A DNA stretch of 64,000 nucleotides from Lachnoanaerobaculum gingivalis (GCF_003862475.1 NZ_RRCO01000002.1:1-64000); one strand, 5' to 3'; positions 51,523 through 61,014 are shown, counted from the first letter of the stretch. Program-made: numbers and translations. The notes: generated by a model not told the origin, from the sequence alone.

Positions 51523-52203
51523 ATGGTTAAGGAAAACTTACAAAATGTTATAGATGATATGAAAATCGCCTGTGAAAAAAGCGGTAGAAATATAAATGAT
51601 GTAACTCTTATTGCTGTAAGCAAAACAAAAACGAATGAACTTATTATGGAAGCTTATGAAAGCGGAGTAAGAGATTTCGGAGAAAATAAGGTGCAGGAGC
51701 TTTTAAGGAAAAAAGAGGAACTGCCGAAAGATATCAGATGGCATATGATCGGACATCTTCAGACAAATAAAGTCAGACAACTTTTAGGTAATACTGTGCT
51801 GATACATTCTATAGACAGCATAAGACTTGCGGACACGATAGATACGGAGGCAAGAAAAAAAGGTATTCATGTTGACGGATTACTTGAAATCAATATTGCA
51901 AAAGAAGCCTCAAAATACGGTTTCCTGGAAGAAGAACTTTATGAGGTTTTACCTATATTTGCAAGATATAAGAACCTACATATCAAAGGATTGATGACGA
52001 TTGCTCCGAATGTAGAAAAATCGGAGGAAAATAGAAAAAATTTCGAGAAAATAAAGAAAATATCTGTTGACATAATTGAGAAAAACTATGATAATGTAGA
52101 AGTGGAATTTTTATCAATGGGAATGTCTGGCGATTATACTGTAGCGCTTGAAGAAGGTGCAAATTTGGTAAGAGTTGGTACAGGAATATTTGGGAAAAGA
52201 TAA
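51523..52203 (+). CDS. PLP homeostasis protein YggS/YlmE
   Basis: A 226-residue single-domain PLP-binding TIM barrel. PLP lysine in LIAVSKTK, then FGENKVQELLRKK, WHMIGHLQTNKVR, SIDSIRLADTI and FLSMGMSGDYTVALEEGANLVRVGTGIFG (in parts) are the family marks. It controls vitamin B6 and amino-acid balance. Co-occurrence with sepF is conserved in Gram-positives. Confidence 0.93.
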   Translation: MVKENLQNVIDDMKIACEKSGRNINDVTLIAVSKTKTNELIMEAYESGVRDFGENKVQELLRKKEELPKDIRWHMIGHLQTNKVRQLLGNTVLIHSIDSIRLADTIDTEARKKGIHVDGLLEINIAKEASKYGFLEEELYEVLPIFARYKNLHIKGLMTIAPNVEKSEENRKNFEKIKKISVDIIEKNYDNVEVEFLSMGMSGDYTVALEEGANLVRVGTGIFGKR

Positions 52204-52228
52204 AAAAGATTGGAGAGAACACGCGAAG

Positions 52229-52753
52229 ATGGAATTTTTTGATAAGATCAAAAGTTATTTACGAGTGAATGACAGCGATGATGAATCTTATGATGATGAT
52301 ATTATCGAAGTCGATGAGTATGAAGATGATGAGGATGATGTAGACATCAAAAACGCAAGCGAGCAGGTAGAAGAAGAGCCTATGAGGCCTAGAGTTGCAA
52401 GCAGAAATACTAAGGTTAACAAAGTTATTCCTATCAGAAAAGATATGGAAGTTACTATGTTCAGACCTACATCTGTAGAAGAGTCAAGACTTGTAGTTGA
52501 CAGTCTTAAAGAAGGAAAGACAGTTGTTCTTAACCTTGAAGAGGTAAGAATCGCTATTGCACAGAGAATAGTAGATTTTATTTGCGGTGCCGCTTACGAT
52601 ATGGAAGGAAATCTTCAGAGCATTTCCGACAGTATTTTTATCGTTACACCTTCAAATATAAGTTTATCAGGTGAGTTTGTTGATTTACTTGGTAGCTCAG
52701 GAAGTATAGATCGCAGCAGTGCAGACGCTTCAGGATATGGTATGAGGTTATAG
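52229..52753 (+). CDS. sepF: Cell division protein SepF
   Basis: A 174-residue FtsZ-associated protein. The N-terminal amphipathic MEFFDKIKSYLRV is the membrane anchor. An acidic linker rich in Asp/Glu (about 15-50) leads to the SepF domain: IPIRKDMEVTMFRPTSVEE, TVVLNLEEV, RIVDFICGAAYDMEGN. GGAGAG lies 11 nt before the ATG. It compensates for ZapA/FtsA-type anchoring of the Z-ring. Confidence 0.93.
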   Translation: MEFFDKIKSYLRVNDSDDESYDDDIIEVDEYEDDEDDVDIKNASEQVEEEPMRPRVASRNTKVNKVIPIRKDMEVTMFRPTSVEESRLVVDSLKEGKTVVLNLEEVRIAIAQRIVDFICGAAYDMEGNLQSISDSIFIVTPSNISLSGEFVDLLGSSGSIDRSSADASGYGMRL

Positions 52754-52755
52754 TT

Positions 52756-53505
52756 TTGGAAAAAGAAGAACTATTTCTAAGAAATAAGTTTTTAGATTTA
52801 GCAAGAAACGCATATTTTAAGAACATTGTTATGTATTCCATGTTCTTAAATTTAAATGAGCAGGCAATTTTTGAAACAATTCAGAAAGATCTCCCGAATA
52901 TAAGATATGTTATGTTTGGCGGTTATTCTGAAGCGGAAAGAAAAATTGTCTGCTTTTATTGTGATAATATTCCTGAATTCGATATGCTGGAATATATTAA
53001 GGTTTCGCCGGTTAATAAAAAGTTTGCAGACGAACTTACTCATCGTGACTTTTTGGGTGCATTGATGAATTTGGGTATTGAAAGGCATATGGTGGGTGAT
53101 ATATGCATAGCGGATAATACAGCTCATATCATTACGTTTAAGAGTATGTCGGAAACTATAATAAGCGAGCTTACTACAGTAAAACACACAAAAGTCGTAT
53201 TGGAGAGAGAAAGTGCGGATGAATTGAAGGCTGTAAACAGAGTGGAATATAAAAAGATAAATATTCCTTCTGAGAGACTGGATTCAATAATAGGTTCAAT
53301 ATACAATATTTCACGAAGCAAAGTCAATTTGTATATTGACGCCGGTAAGGTGTTTATAAATTCAAGACAGTGTTTTTCACATTCATCAAAAATAAAATCA
53401 GGAGATATTATAACTGTACGAGGGCTTGGAAGAGCAAAATTTTTGGGTATAAGTGCTTTATCCAAAAAAGGCAGACTGTTTGCAGAAACGGAAATTTTTA
53501 AATAG
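52756..53505 (+). CDS. YlmH-like S4-domain RNA-binding protein
   Basis: A 249-residue protein starting with TTG at 52756, two bases after sepF. The N-terminal and central domain carries FLDLARNAYFKNI and RDFLGALMNLGIERHMVGDI. The C-terminal S4 domain has SERLDSIIGSIYNISRSKVN and GKVFINSR. Homologues bind ribosomes or rescue complexes, and the gene sits in division clusters. yggT and divIVA, often nearby, are missing here. Confidence 0.88.
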   Translation: MEKEELFLRNKFLDLARNAYFKNIVMYSMFLNLNEQAIFETIQKDLPNIRYVMFGGYSEAERKIVCFYCDNIPEFDMLEYIKVSPVNKKFADELTHRDFLGALMNLGIERHMVGDICIADNTAHIITFKSMSETIISELTTVKHTKVVLERESADELKAVNRVEYKKINIPSERLDSIIGSIYNISRSKVNLYIDAGKVFINSRQCFSHSSKIKSGDIITVRGLGRAKFLGISALSKKGRLFAETEIFK

Positions 53506-53515
53506 GGATTAGCAA

Positions 53516-54604
53516 ATGTATTTAAATAGATTAGAAGTTAACTTTGAAAATAAGCCATGTTATGACATTGTTATTTATGATGACTTTTCTGACTTAAAAA
53601 ATGAATTAAGTAAATTTGATATAGAAAACAGAAAAATTTGTATTGTCACAGACTCAAATGTGGCTGAAATATATCTTGATAAGGTAAAAGAAGAACTTGA
53701 AGGACTGAAAGTATTTACGCATATATTTGAAGCGGGAGAACAAAATAAACATCTTGAAACTGTTTCAGGAATATATGATACTTTAATCTTTAATAAATTT
53801 GACAGGAAAGATATCTTACTTGCTCTTGGCGGAGGTGTGGTAGGTGATATCTGCGGATTTGCGGCGGCTACATATCTTAGAGGAATTGATTTTGTGCAAA
53901 TCCCGACAACTTTGGTGTCACAGGTGGATTCAAGTATAGGCGGTAAAACAGGAGTTGATTTCAAGCATTTTAAAAACATGGTTGGAGCGTTTTATATGCC
54001 GAAACTTGTATATGTAAATATAAATACTTTAAATACTCTGCCTGAAGCGGAATTCTCATCGGGAATGGGAGAAGTTATAAAACACGGTTTGATATCTGAC
54101 AAAGATTATTATTACGGCCTTTTTGAAAATCATAAAAAAATATTGTCAGGTGATATAAAAGCATTGGCCGATATGGTACTTACAAGTCAGAAGATTAAAA
54201 AAGAGGTTGTGGAAAACGACCCTTATGAAAAAAGTCAAAGAGCTATATTAAATTTCGGACATACTTTGGGTCATGCTATTGAAAAAGAAAAGAACTTCAG
54301 CCTTTCACATGGAGTATGTGTGGGGCTTGGAATGCTTGCGGCATTTGATATCTGTATAAAAAAGAATAAACTCAGTGAAGATGACAGGAAGTTTTTTAGT
54401 GATTTGCTGGAGATTTATTCTCTTGAAACCGGAACGGATATTGATGTAGAAAAAGTTTTTGAAGCTACATTTAATGATAAAAAGATGGAAGCGGGACAAA
54501 TAAAGTTTGTTTTATTAAATAAAATAGGAGATGCGTATATAGACAGAAATGTTAAAAAAGAAGATATGGTGGAGGCGTTGAAGAGTATATGCAAAGAAAT
54601 ATAG
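53516..54604 (+). CDS. aroB: 3-dehydroquinate synthase
   Basis: A 362-residue NAD- and metal-dependent shikimate-pathway enzyme. EAGEQNKHLETVSGIYD, LGGGVVGDICGFAAATYLRG, PTTLVSQVDSSIGGKTGVD and NFGHTLGHAIEKEKNFSLSHG contain the NAD- and zinc-binding residues. It is intact and normal in length. No other aro gene is nearby, so its placement between ylmH and lspA is unusual. The 3' end overlaps lspA by 16 nt. Confidence 0.95.
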   Translation: MYLNRLEVNFENKPCYDIVIYDDFSDLKNELSKFDIENRKICIVTDSNVAEIYLDKVKEELEGLKVFTHIFEAGEQNKHLETVSGIYDTLIFNKFDRKDILLALGGGVVGDICGFAAATYLRGIDFVQIPTTLVSQVDSSIGGKTGVDFKHFKNMVGAFYMPKLVYVNINTLNTLPEAEFSSGMGEVIKHGLISDKDYYYGLFENHKKILSGDIKALADMVLTSQKIKKEVVENDPYEKSQRAILNFGHTLGHAIEKEKNFSLSHGVCVGLGMLAAFDICIKKNKLSEDDRKFFSDLLEIYSLETGTDIDVEKVFEATFNDKKMEAGQIKFVLLNKIGDAYIDRNVKKEDMVEALKSICKEI

Positions 54605-55089
54605 TTTATAAGTTTGCATCATTTTTTATTATGGTTGCAATATTGGTTGGAGTTGACCAGTGGAGTAAATACGAAGTTATGATGAAATTAAAAGATGCTC
54701 CTGCTTATCCTCTTATAGATAATGTATTGTATTTCTGGTACTCGGAAAATTCCGGTGCAGCTTTTGGAATATTACAGGGAATGCATATTTTCTTTTATAT
54801 AATTACCATAGCGGTTTTGCTGGGCATAATCTATTTACTTTTTAAGTTGCCTTCAGATAAGCATTATTATCCTTTGCTGCTTTGCGGAGGCTTAATTTTT
54901 GCAGGTGCAATCGGTAATTTCATCGATAGAATAATAAGAAGTTATGTGGTCGACTTTATTTATTTTAAACCTATTAATTTTCCTATATTTAATTTTGCGG
55001 ACATCTGCGTAACAGTGGGTACATTTGTACTTTTTCTTTGTCTGGTATTTGTATACAAAGAAAACGAATTGGAATTTTATAAAAAATAA
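54589..55089 (+). CDS. lspA: Lipoprotein signal peptidase
   Basis: A 166-residue membrane aspartyl protease with four helices that cleaves prolipoproteins. DQWSKYEVM, SENSGAAFGIL, AGAIGNFIDRI (catalytic Asp) and FNFADICVTVG (second catalytic Asp) are present. It serves lipoproteins such as those at 56809 and 57937. Translation is coupled to aroB by a 16-nt overlap. Confidence 0.94.
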   Translation: MQRNIVYKFASFFIMVAILVGVDQWSKYEVMMKLKDAPAYPLIDNVLYFWYSENSGAAFGILQGMHIFFYIITIAVLLGIIYLLFKLPSDKHYYPLLLCGGLIFAGAIGNFIDRIIRSYVVDFIYFKPINFPIFNFADICVTVGTFVLFLCLVFVYKENELEFYKK

Positions 55090-55106
55090 TTTTAGTTTGG
55101 AGATAA

Positions 55107-56021
55107 ATGGATAACTTTGAAATAAAAGTGGAAGAATCGGATATTGACAAAAGAATAGATGTATTTCTTGCGATGAATCTTGAGAGCTTTTCAAGATCGT
55201 ATATTCAGGATTTGATTAAGAAGGGTAAGGCTTGTGTAAACGGGAAAGATGTAAAGTCAAATTACAGACTCAGAGACGGTGATATTGTAAATCTTGCCAT
55301 ACCTAAGCCTGAGCCGCTTGAAATTCTTCCTGAAAACATACCGCTTGATATAGTATATGAAGATGATGATGTAATACTTATAAACAAACCGAAGGGTATG
55401 GTGGTTCATCCGGCCGCAGGGCATTACAGTGGAACTTTGGTGAATGCACTTTTATATCATTGCAAGGATAATCTCTCCGGAATAAACGGAGTGCTAAGAC
55501 CGGGAATAGTACATAGGATAGATATGGATACCACAGGTATAATAATTGCATGTAAAAATGACAATGCCCATCAGCATATTGCAAAACAATTGGCCGAACA
55601 CAGTATTACCAGAAAGTATGTTGCTATAGCTACCGGCAATATTAAAGATGATGAGGGGACGGTAGATGCTCCGATAGCCAGATCGAAAAATGACAGGAAG
55701 AAAATGGCTGTGGATAAAGACGGAAAGAGAGCGGTCACTCATTATAAAGTCCTTGAAAGGTTGAATAATTATACATATATTGAATGTGTACTTGAAACCG
55801 GAAGAACTCATCAGATAAGAGTACATATGTCATATATACATCATCCTCTGCTTGGTGATGAAGTGTATTCAGGAAAGAAAGAAAATATTAGATCGGAGGG
55901 ACAATGTCTCCATGCAAAGGTGCTTGGATTCATACATCCACGAACAAATGAATATATGGAATTTGAAGCACCTGTTCCGGATTACTTTAATGAAATATTA
56001 AGAAAATTTAGAAAGAATTAA
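55107..56021 (+). CDS. RluD-type pseudouridine synthase
   Basis: A 304-residue RNA pseudouridine synthase. An N-terminal S4 domain (RIDVFLAMNLESFSRSYIQ, LIKKGKACVNGK) precedes the catalytic domain with KPKGMVVHPAAGH and the catalytic Asp in VHRIDMDTTGIIIACK, then LETGRTHQIRVHM. It probably modifies 23S rRNA; the exact site is inferred from the position after lspA (the lspA-rluD pair is common). Confidence 0.92.
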   Translation: MDNFEIKVEESDIDKRIDVFLAMNLESFSRSYIQDLIKKGKACVNGKDVKSNYRLRDGDIVNLAIPKPEPLEILPENIPLDIVYEDDDVILINKPKGMVVHPAAGHYSGTLVNALLYHCKDNLSGINGVLRPGIVHRIDMDTTGIIIACKNDNAHQHIAKQLAEHSITRKYVAIATGNIKDDEGTVDAPIARSKNDRKKMAVDKDGKRAVTHYKVLERLNNYTYIECVLETGRTHQIRVHMSYIHHPLLGDEVYSGKKENIRSEGQCLHAKVLGFIHPRTNEYMEFEAPVPDYFNEILRKFRKN

Positions 56022-56074
56022 ATATAAAACGGCATAAACATTAGCTAAAAAGTGACAACTGAAAGACAGATATA

Positions 56075-56103
56075 TATACATTCTGCTTTTTTTGTTATAT
56101 AAT
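56075..56103 (+). promoter_or_regulatory. Promoter before the cytidylate-kinase-like gene
   Basis: TATACA (56075-56080), 17-nt spacer, TATAAT (56098-56103). The 5' leader of about 75 nt contains a perfect 9-bp hairpin (ACATTTTCT at 56128-56136, AGAAAATGT at 56147-56155) before the AGGAGG site. Confidence 0.5.
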
Positions 56104-56185
56104 AATACATATAAATTATCTGTGTTTACATTTTCTGCATTGTAAAAGAAAATGTAGACGAAAATTGATTATTTAGGAGGTAGGT

Positions 56186-56812
56186 ATGGACAATAGATTG
56201 GTTATTACCATAGGTAGACAGTGCGGAAGCGGTGGAAGAAGGATCGGTCAGATGCTGGCTGAACAATTGGGTATAAAATGCTATGATAAAGAAATACTCA
56301 ACAGGGCTGCTAAGGAGAGCGGACTGGCTGCAGAGTTGTTTGAGACTCATGATGAGAAGCCGACAAGTTCATTTTTATACTCTCTTGTGATGGACACTTA
56401 TTCTTTAGGATATACATCTTCATCCTATATGGATATGCCTATAAATCATAAGATTTTTTTGGCACAGTTTGATACTATTAAAAAGCTTGCATCCGAGGAA
56501 TCATGCATTATAGTCGGTAGATGTGCAGATTATGCTTTGGCTGACGACCCGAATGCGTTTTCGGTATTTATTACCGGAAATGACGAGGATAAGATCAAGA
56601 GAATTATGGAAACCAATAATATTGAAGCCAATAAGGCAAAGGATATTATGGTAAAGACAGACAAGAAGAGATCAAGCTATTATAACTACTACTCAAGTAA
56701 GAGATGGGCAGACTCAAGAAGTTACGATTTAACTGTAAACAGTTCAACACTTGGACTTGAAGGCACTGTAGAACTTATTAAAACATTTGCAAAGATAAAA
56801 GGTTTATTATGA
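56186..56812 (+). CDS. Cytidylate kinase-like protein
   Basis: A 208-residue P-loop protein. The N-terminal ITIGRQCGSGGRRIGQMLAE, KCYDKEIL and later CIIVGRCADYAL fit the cytidylate-kinase-like family (AAA_33/CMK-like), common and often multicopy in Lachnospiraceae. The classical Cmk NMP-binding domain is not evident, so CMP kinase activity is doubtful. AGGAGG lies just upstream. It overlaps the amidase gene by 4 nt. Confidence 0.82.
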   Translation: MDNRLVITIGRQCGSGGRRIGQMLAEQLGIKCYDKEILNRAAKESGLAAELFETHDEKPTSSFLYSLVMDTYSLGYTSSSYMDMPINHKIFLAQFDTIKKLASEESCIIVGRCADYALADDPNAFSVFITGNDEDKIKRIMETNNIEANKAKDIMVKTDKKRSSYYNYYSSKRWADSRSYDLTVNSSTLGLEGTVELIKTFAKIKGLL

Positions 56813-57909
56813 GATTAAAGTTTATTTGTCAGGCCATGCTTATAGCGGGAGTTTTGGCGGCATGTGGCGGTAACAATTCAAGTACCGAGAATAAGGTTGA
56901 AACTTCATCCGCTGTGAGTATGGAAACTAGTGCAGACGGGAAGGTAGTGCAGACGGATGTTGTAAGAAAGGTATCTACAACAAAGAGCGACAAGGATTCA
57001 ACAACTGCACAGAGCTCTAAAGAGTCTGAAAGCAGTACTGAAGTTACTTCAAAAGCTGTTGAAAAGACTACCGTATCGGAGTCTGCAGCCCCGGAAGAGA
57101 CTACTACAGTCAAGGAAACTAGGGCTGAAACCAAAGCACAAAAATCCGAGGTAAAAGAAGCGGGCGAAATAGGACTTGATCCAAGTTGGCAGTATGCGTC
57201 ATTTTCAAAGATAAATTCAGGTAAAAGCGTACTATATAAGCCCGGTGAGAACGGTAACGGAATAACAATAGCCGTAAATGCCGGACATGGTACAAAGGGA
57301 GGCTCTTCACAAAAAACACAATGCCATCCTGACGGAACTCCAAAGGTTACAAGCGGCACTACAAAAGCGGGAGCCACCACGGCTGTTGCAGTTTCCGAGG
57401 GTATGACATTTTCTGACGGTACACCTGAAAGTACCGTGACATTTGAAATGGCAAAGATACTGAAAGACGAGCTTTTATCCAGAGGATATAATGTGTTGAT
57501 GATTCGTGACGGCAGTGATGTTCAGCTTGACAATATTGCAAGAACGGTAATAGCCAATAATGTTGCCTCTGCGCATATTGCGTTGCATTGGGATTCAACA
57601 AATGCAGATAAGGGAGCATTTTATATGGGCGTTCCTGAAGTGGACTCATACAGAAGTATGGAACCTGTAGCTTCAAACTGGAAAAAGCATGAAGCCTTAG
57701 GTAAGTCTTTGATAAACGGATTGTCTTCAAACGGAACAAAGATTTTCAGTAAGGGAAGGATGGAGATGGATCTTACACAGACATCTTATTCAACTATTCC
57801 GTCGATTGATATTGAATTGGGAGATAAGACATCTGATCACGGAAAAGACGAACTGAAAAAACTGTCAAAGGGACTTGCTGACGGTATTGACAGTTACTTC
57901 GGAAGATAA
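56809..57909 (+). CDS. Lipoprotein N-acetylmuramoyl-L-alanine amidase (Amidase_3)
   Basis: A 366-residue surface lipoprotein. The lipobox is GVLAACGG (Cys19). A Ser/Thr/Glu/Lys-rich spacer (about 22-120) is followed by a zinc amidase domain: ITIAVNAGHGTKGG, SPESTVTFEMAKIL-like helix with the Glu ligand, IALHWDSTN (His ligand) and IPSIDIELGDKTSDH with the catalytic Glu. It cleaves the bond between MurNAc and L-Ala. An insertion with QKTQCHPDG lies after the first His. It is translationally coupled to the kinase-like gene. Confidence 0.88.
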   Translation: MRLKFICQAMLIAGVLAACGGNNSSTENKVETSSAVSMETSADGKVVQTDVVRKVSTTKSDKDSTTAQSSKESESSTEVTSKAVEKTTVSESAAPEETTTVKETRAETKAQKSEVKEAGEIGLDPSWQYASFSKINSGKSVLYKPGENGNGITIAVNAGHGTKGGSSQKTQCHPDGTPKVTSGTTKAGATTAVAVSEGMTFSDGTPESTVTFEMAKILKDELLSRGYNVLMIRDGSDVQLDNIARTVIANNVASAHIALHWDSTNADKGAFYMGVPEVDSYRSMEPVASNWKKHEALGKSLINGLSSNGTKIFSKGRMEMDLTQTSYSTIPSIDIELGDKTSDHGKDELKKLSKGLADGIDSYFGR

Positions 57910-57936
57910 AATATAAGTAAAAATTTAGGGAGTATT

Positions 57937-60000
57937 ATGAAAAATAAATTAAAATATCTCATATGTATATTGGCATTTTTGCTTCTTACAGCATGTGGCG
58001 GTGTTGTTAAAACAGATATGAATTTTGATGATTCCTTTGCAGGAAGCAGAGTTATGACATATACAATATCAAATTCGGACTATACATCATATGTTCAAAA
58101 GGATTTTGCAACCGTAGCGGAAACATTGAAGGCGCTTTGTCCTGAAGATATTGAAATCACTTCAGTTACACAGGATGATTCAAATATTGTTGCCGTATTT
58201 ACTATAAATTTCTCATCAAAAGATGACTACGAGAAAAAGGTCGGAAATATATTAAAAGCTGTCGGAAGCGACATAGAACCGAAGGTTACACTTTTAAGAT
58301 CAAATACCGCATTTGCAAAGGGAGTTGCATTTCAGGAAAATTTCGGCACTGAGGACCTCCTTAAATGGATGAGTGACGGAATAATAAATAATGATTATAT
58401 AACATCTTCTTATGAGGTTTATATATTTTCTACAAGTCAGGTGAGTCTTAATATAGCAGGTGAGGAATATGAAAAAGATGCCAATATGAGCATAATAGAT
58501 GTAAATACTACAAAGTATTTGCCTATTAACGGTGTCGAGTTTAATACCGTTATAAATAAAGACGGAAGTATTGACAGAAGTATCGCTCTAAATATTCCGA
58601 ATACCAGCTATGATCAGGCTAAAGATGATATAGATAAATTTATGGTTGAAAGATCGGGTGAAGTCGGAACGGGAACCTGGTCGGAAGCAAATAATTCACA
58701 TATTTTCACTGTTGAAGGTAAGGCTTTAAGTGCAGAAGACTGTAAAAAAATGACTGAAAAGTTTACCGGAAAGAGTCTTGACAGTAAGACAGGTTCAGAT
58801 GCAAAGGATAATCAAGCCTCAGAGGAGACTCAGGTGGAATCTGAGAGCGAAAAAAGTACCGAGGAGAGCACTGAAGCCATATCCGATTCATCTGATGCTG
58901 TAGATAAAAGACATTTATTTTCTAAAAATTATACTCTTAATGAGTATATAAATTTGGAAGACTATATCAGTAATTACAATAATGCAGTCAGCTTTGATTA
59001 TTATGTGAATCCTGATAATAACTATGAAGGAACTATAACAGACGGTACAGGATATTCAACTACGGTTTCACGTTCTGCAATGAGCGGCGAATCAAAAACT
59101 TTGCTCTATAGCGGTTACAGTTCAACTTTTGATATAAAGCTGGATGTGAATATTTTGCCGAATGTAAGTAAATATAAGCATATCGTTGAGATTACTCCGA
59201 CAGGTAAGATAAAAAGAAATATTACTGTGGTTTTCAGTGAGTCTTTCAATGAGAATGATGCAAATTCTCTTGAGGAAAAACTGAAGAGTATTCTTTCTCA
59301 CAGCAAGATAAAACTTGATAAAGTGTCTTTAAACGGTAAGGACCTTGAAGTTAAGATATCTTCTTCAGGTACTATGGATGAAGATGCAAAGATGTGGGAA
59401 GAAACTACAGGATACAGCAGATCAATAAGCAGCCTGGACATCGATAAGAAGGGATATTTTGTAACAAAGCAGGAAATTTCATTTATGGACGACTTTAATC
59501 CTGAGATTTTCACATCAGGAAATGTTGATTCATATGAATACATTGTTAAAAATGCCGGTAAGCCTGTAGATAGGGGTTTATATATAGACGGAAGCTTTGA
59601 AAATGCCGAAGCCAAGTTTAAAGGCAACGACTTTATCGTAAAGGGTGAGAATGTTATGATGTCAAATTACATTGCTCCATTCTTTGTGAGCGTTCGCACA
59701 AACTTTACTATATATATTATCTTTGCGGCTGTTGCATTTATATTTATTTTGATAATAGCTGTTCTCCTTCTGATTTTATTTAAAAAATCAAAGAAGAATA
59801 AGAACGATGCACAGGTTAGAGATATACCGGTTGCAGAAGCACCGGTTAATACAACAAGCAATACGGTAAGTATTAAAAAGGATGAGGCTAAGTTAAATGA
59901 TGAGGCTAATCCGAATGATAAGGTATTTTGTTCCAACTGCGGTCAAGAAAACAATGCAGGTGATAAGTTCTGTTCGTCTTGTGGAAAAGAAATTTTATAA
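57937..60000 (+). CDS. Large lipoprotein with C-terminal helix and zinc ribbon
   Basis: A 687-residue protein. It has a lipobox (LLLTACGG, Cys20), a long extracellular part with two similar LppM-like stretches (VMTYTISNSDYTSYV..., KHIVEITPTGKIKRNITVVFSE), separated by an acidic Ser/Glu linker (about 285-325), then a C-terminal membrane helix (FTIYIIFAAVAFIFILIIAVLL) and a cytoplasmic zinc ribbon FCSNCGQENNAGDKFCSSCG. Lipidation at one end and a cytoplasmic metal site at the other is unusual. Partner of the next gene, which also ends in a zinc ribbon. Confidence 0.7.
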   Translation: MKNKLKYLICILAFLLLTACGGVVKTDMNFDDSFAGSRVMTYTISNSDYTSYVQKDFATVAETLKALCPEDIEITSVTQDDSNIVAVFTINFSSKDDYEKKVGNILKAVGSDIEPKVTLLRSNTAFAKGVAFQENFGTEDLLKWMSDGIINNDYITSSYEVYIFSTSQVSLNIAGEEYEKDANMSIIDVNTTKYLPINGVEFNTVINKDGSIDRSIALNIPNTSYDQAKDDIDKFMVERSGEVGTGTWSEANNSHIFTVEGKALSAEDCKKMTEKFTGKSLDSKTGSDAKDNQASEETQVESESEKSTEESTEAISDSSDAVDKRHLFSKNYTLNEYINLEDYISNYNNAVSFDYYVNPDNNYEGTITDGTGYSTTVSRSAMSGESKTLLYSGYSSTFDIKLDVNILPNVSKYKHIVEITPTGKIKRNITVVFSESFNENDANSLEEKLKSILSHSKIKLDKVSLNGKDLEVKISSSGTMDEDAKMWEETTGYSRSISSLDIDKKGYFVTKQEISFMDDFNPEIFTSGNVDSYEYIVKNAGKPVDRGLYIDGSFENAEAKFKGNDFIVKGENVMMSNYIAPFFVSVRTNFTIYIIFAAVAFIFILIIAVLLLILFKKSKKNKNDAQVRDIPVAEAPVNTTSNTVSIKKDEAKLNDEANPNDKVFCSNCGQENNAGDKFCSSCGKEIL

Positions 60001-60014
60001 AGGTGGTAGATTGA

Positions 60015-60959
60015 ATGTTTAAAGGTATAAAAAGAACAAAAAACAATGATTTGGTTATCAATAATAAAGGTCTCAGTGTTTTAAATATATTGTTTATTTT
60101 ATCGGCCTTGACTACACTGTTTTTCTTTATCCCGGTATTGAAAGTGGATTTCATTTACGCAAAGAAGAGTTTTTCTTTATTCAGTATGGCAACCTTGAAG
60201 ATTGATGAGCTTGATCTTAGCGGATTGGCTGCTGTAAAGGGATATACATTATTATTTATAATTTATCCTATAGTAAATATCGTTATGTGGCTACTGAATA
60301 AAAAAGCTACAGGTAAGGGCAGCTATGTATTTGTACATGTTATTTATTTGCTCAATATATCTTTAGGATTTACAGAGTTTATAATAATGAATGCTTTATC
60401 CGGTTTGCATGCGGATGAAATGAAGGGCACATTCTTTGTATGGATATTCTTGTTGATATTACTTGTAAATCTTATATTATCTGTATACGGTATATTAAAA
60501 ACCGGTAGAACTGAAGTTGATGAGAATGCGGCCGCTTTGGATATGAATGTGGACTATGCAAAGGGAATACTCAACAAAGCCGGCAATGTAGCTACAAATG
60601 TGGCAAGTAATGTATCGGCAGCCGCTTCAAAGGCTGCGGCATCAAAGCCTTTGAAAGAGCAAAAGGATGAAGTTAAATTAAATACGGTTGTATGTGACAG
60701 TTGCGGCAATGAATGTCCTGAAACTTCAAGTTTTTGTACTAAATGCGGGCACAGCATTGAAGATGCAAAAAAGGCTAAAGAAGCAACACCTTCCTACGTA
60801 GATGAGGCTGCAAAACTTGCAAGAGAGATGGCATCAAATGAGAGTGCCGCTACAGAAACTGCAGCCAAAGAAGTTTCCGACAATGTGGAAAACAATGCGG
60901 AACCGGTTGAAGAGAATAAGGAAGATACGACTTCAAACGGGGTATCACTTTCTAAATAA
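60015..60959 (+). CDS. Membrane protein with zinc ribbon and Ala-rich tail
   Basis: A 314-residue protein. Four hydrophobic segments (about 20-45, 70-90, 100-125, 140-160) are followed by an Ala/Lys/Asn helix region (VATNVASNVSAAASKAAAS) and a zinc ribbon CDSCGNECPETSSFCTKCG, then an acidic tail. It begins 15 nt after the preceding zinc-ribbon lipoprotein, in the same operon. No family name is certain; the membrane part resembles DUF-type 'zinc-ribbon domain-containing' proteins. A terminator ends the operon at 60990. Confidence 0.7.
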   Translation: MFKGIKRTKNNDLVINNKGLSVLNILFILSALTTLFFFIPVLKVDFIYAKKSFSLFSMATLKIDELDLSGLAAVKGYTLLFIIYPIVNIVMWLLNKKATGKGSYVFVHVIYLLNISLGFTEFIIMNALSGLHADEMKGTFFVWIFLLILLVNLILSVYGILKTGRTEVDENAAALDMNVDYAKGILNKAGNVATNVASNVSAAASKAAASKPLKEQKDEVKLNTVVCDSCGNECPETSSFCTKCGHSIEDAKKAKEATPSYVDEAAKLAREMASNESAATETAAKEVSDNVENNAEPVEENKEDTTSNGVSLSK

Positions 60960-60989
60960 AATATTAAGAGATGGCGTTTAATACTTTAA

Positions 60990-61014
60990 GGTGGGCTTTT
61001 GCCCGCCTTTTTTA
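60990..61014 (+). terminator. Rho-independent terminator
   Basis: GGTGGGC (60990-60996), TTTT loop, GCCCGCC (61001-61007), then a run of seven T. One G-U pair. A strong terminator for the cytidylate-kinase-like/amidase/zinc-ribbon operon. Confidence 0.92.

Noticed and set aside
56829-57380. 183-codon minus-strand ORF inside the amidase gene
   Set aside because: It is antisense to the low-complexity Ser/Thr/Glu linker, where stop codons are rare by composition; no independent signals are present.
58801-58910. Short repeats in the acidic linker of the zinc-ribbon lipoprotein
   Set aside because: Low-complexity Ser/Glu codons explain the repetition; there is no CRISPR-like spacing. No CRISPR array was found anywhere in the window.
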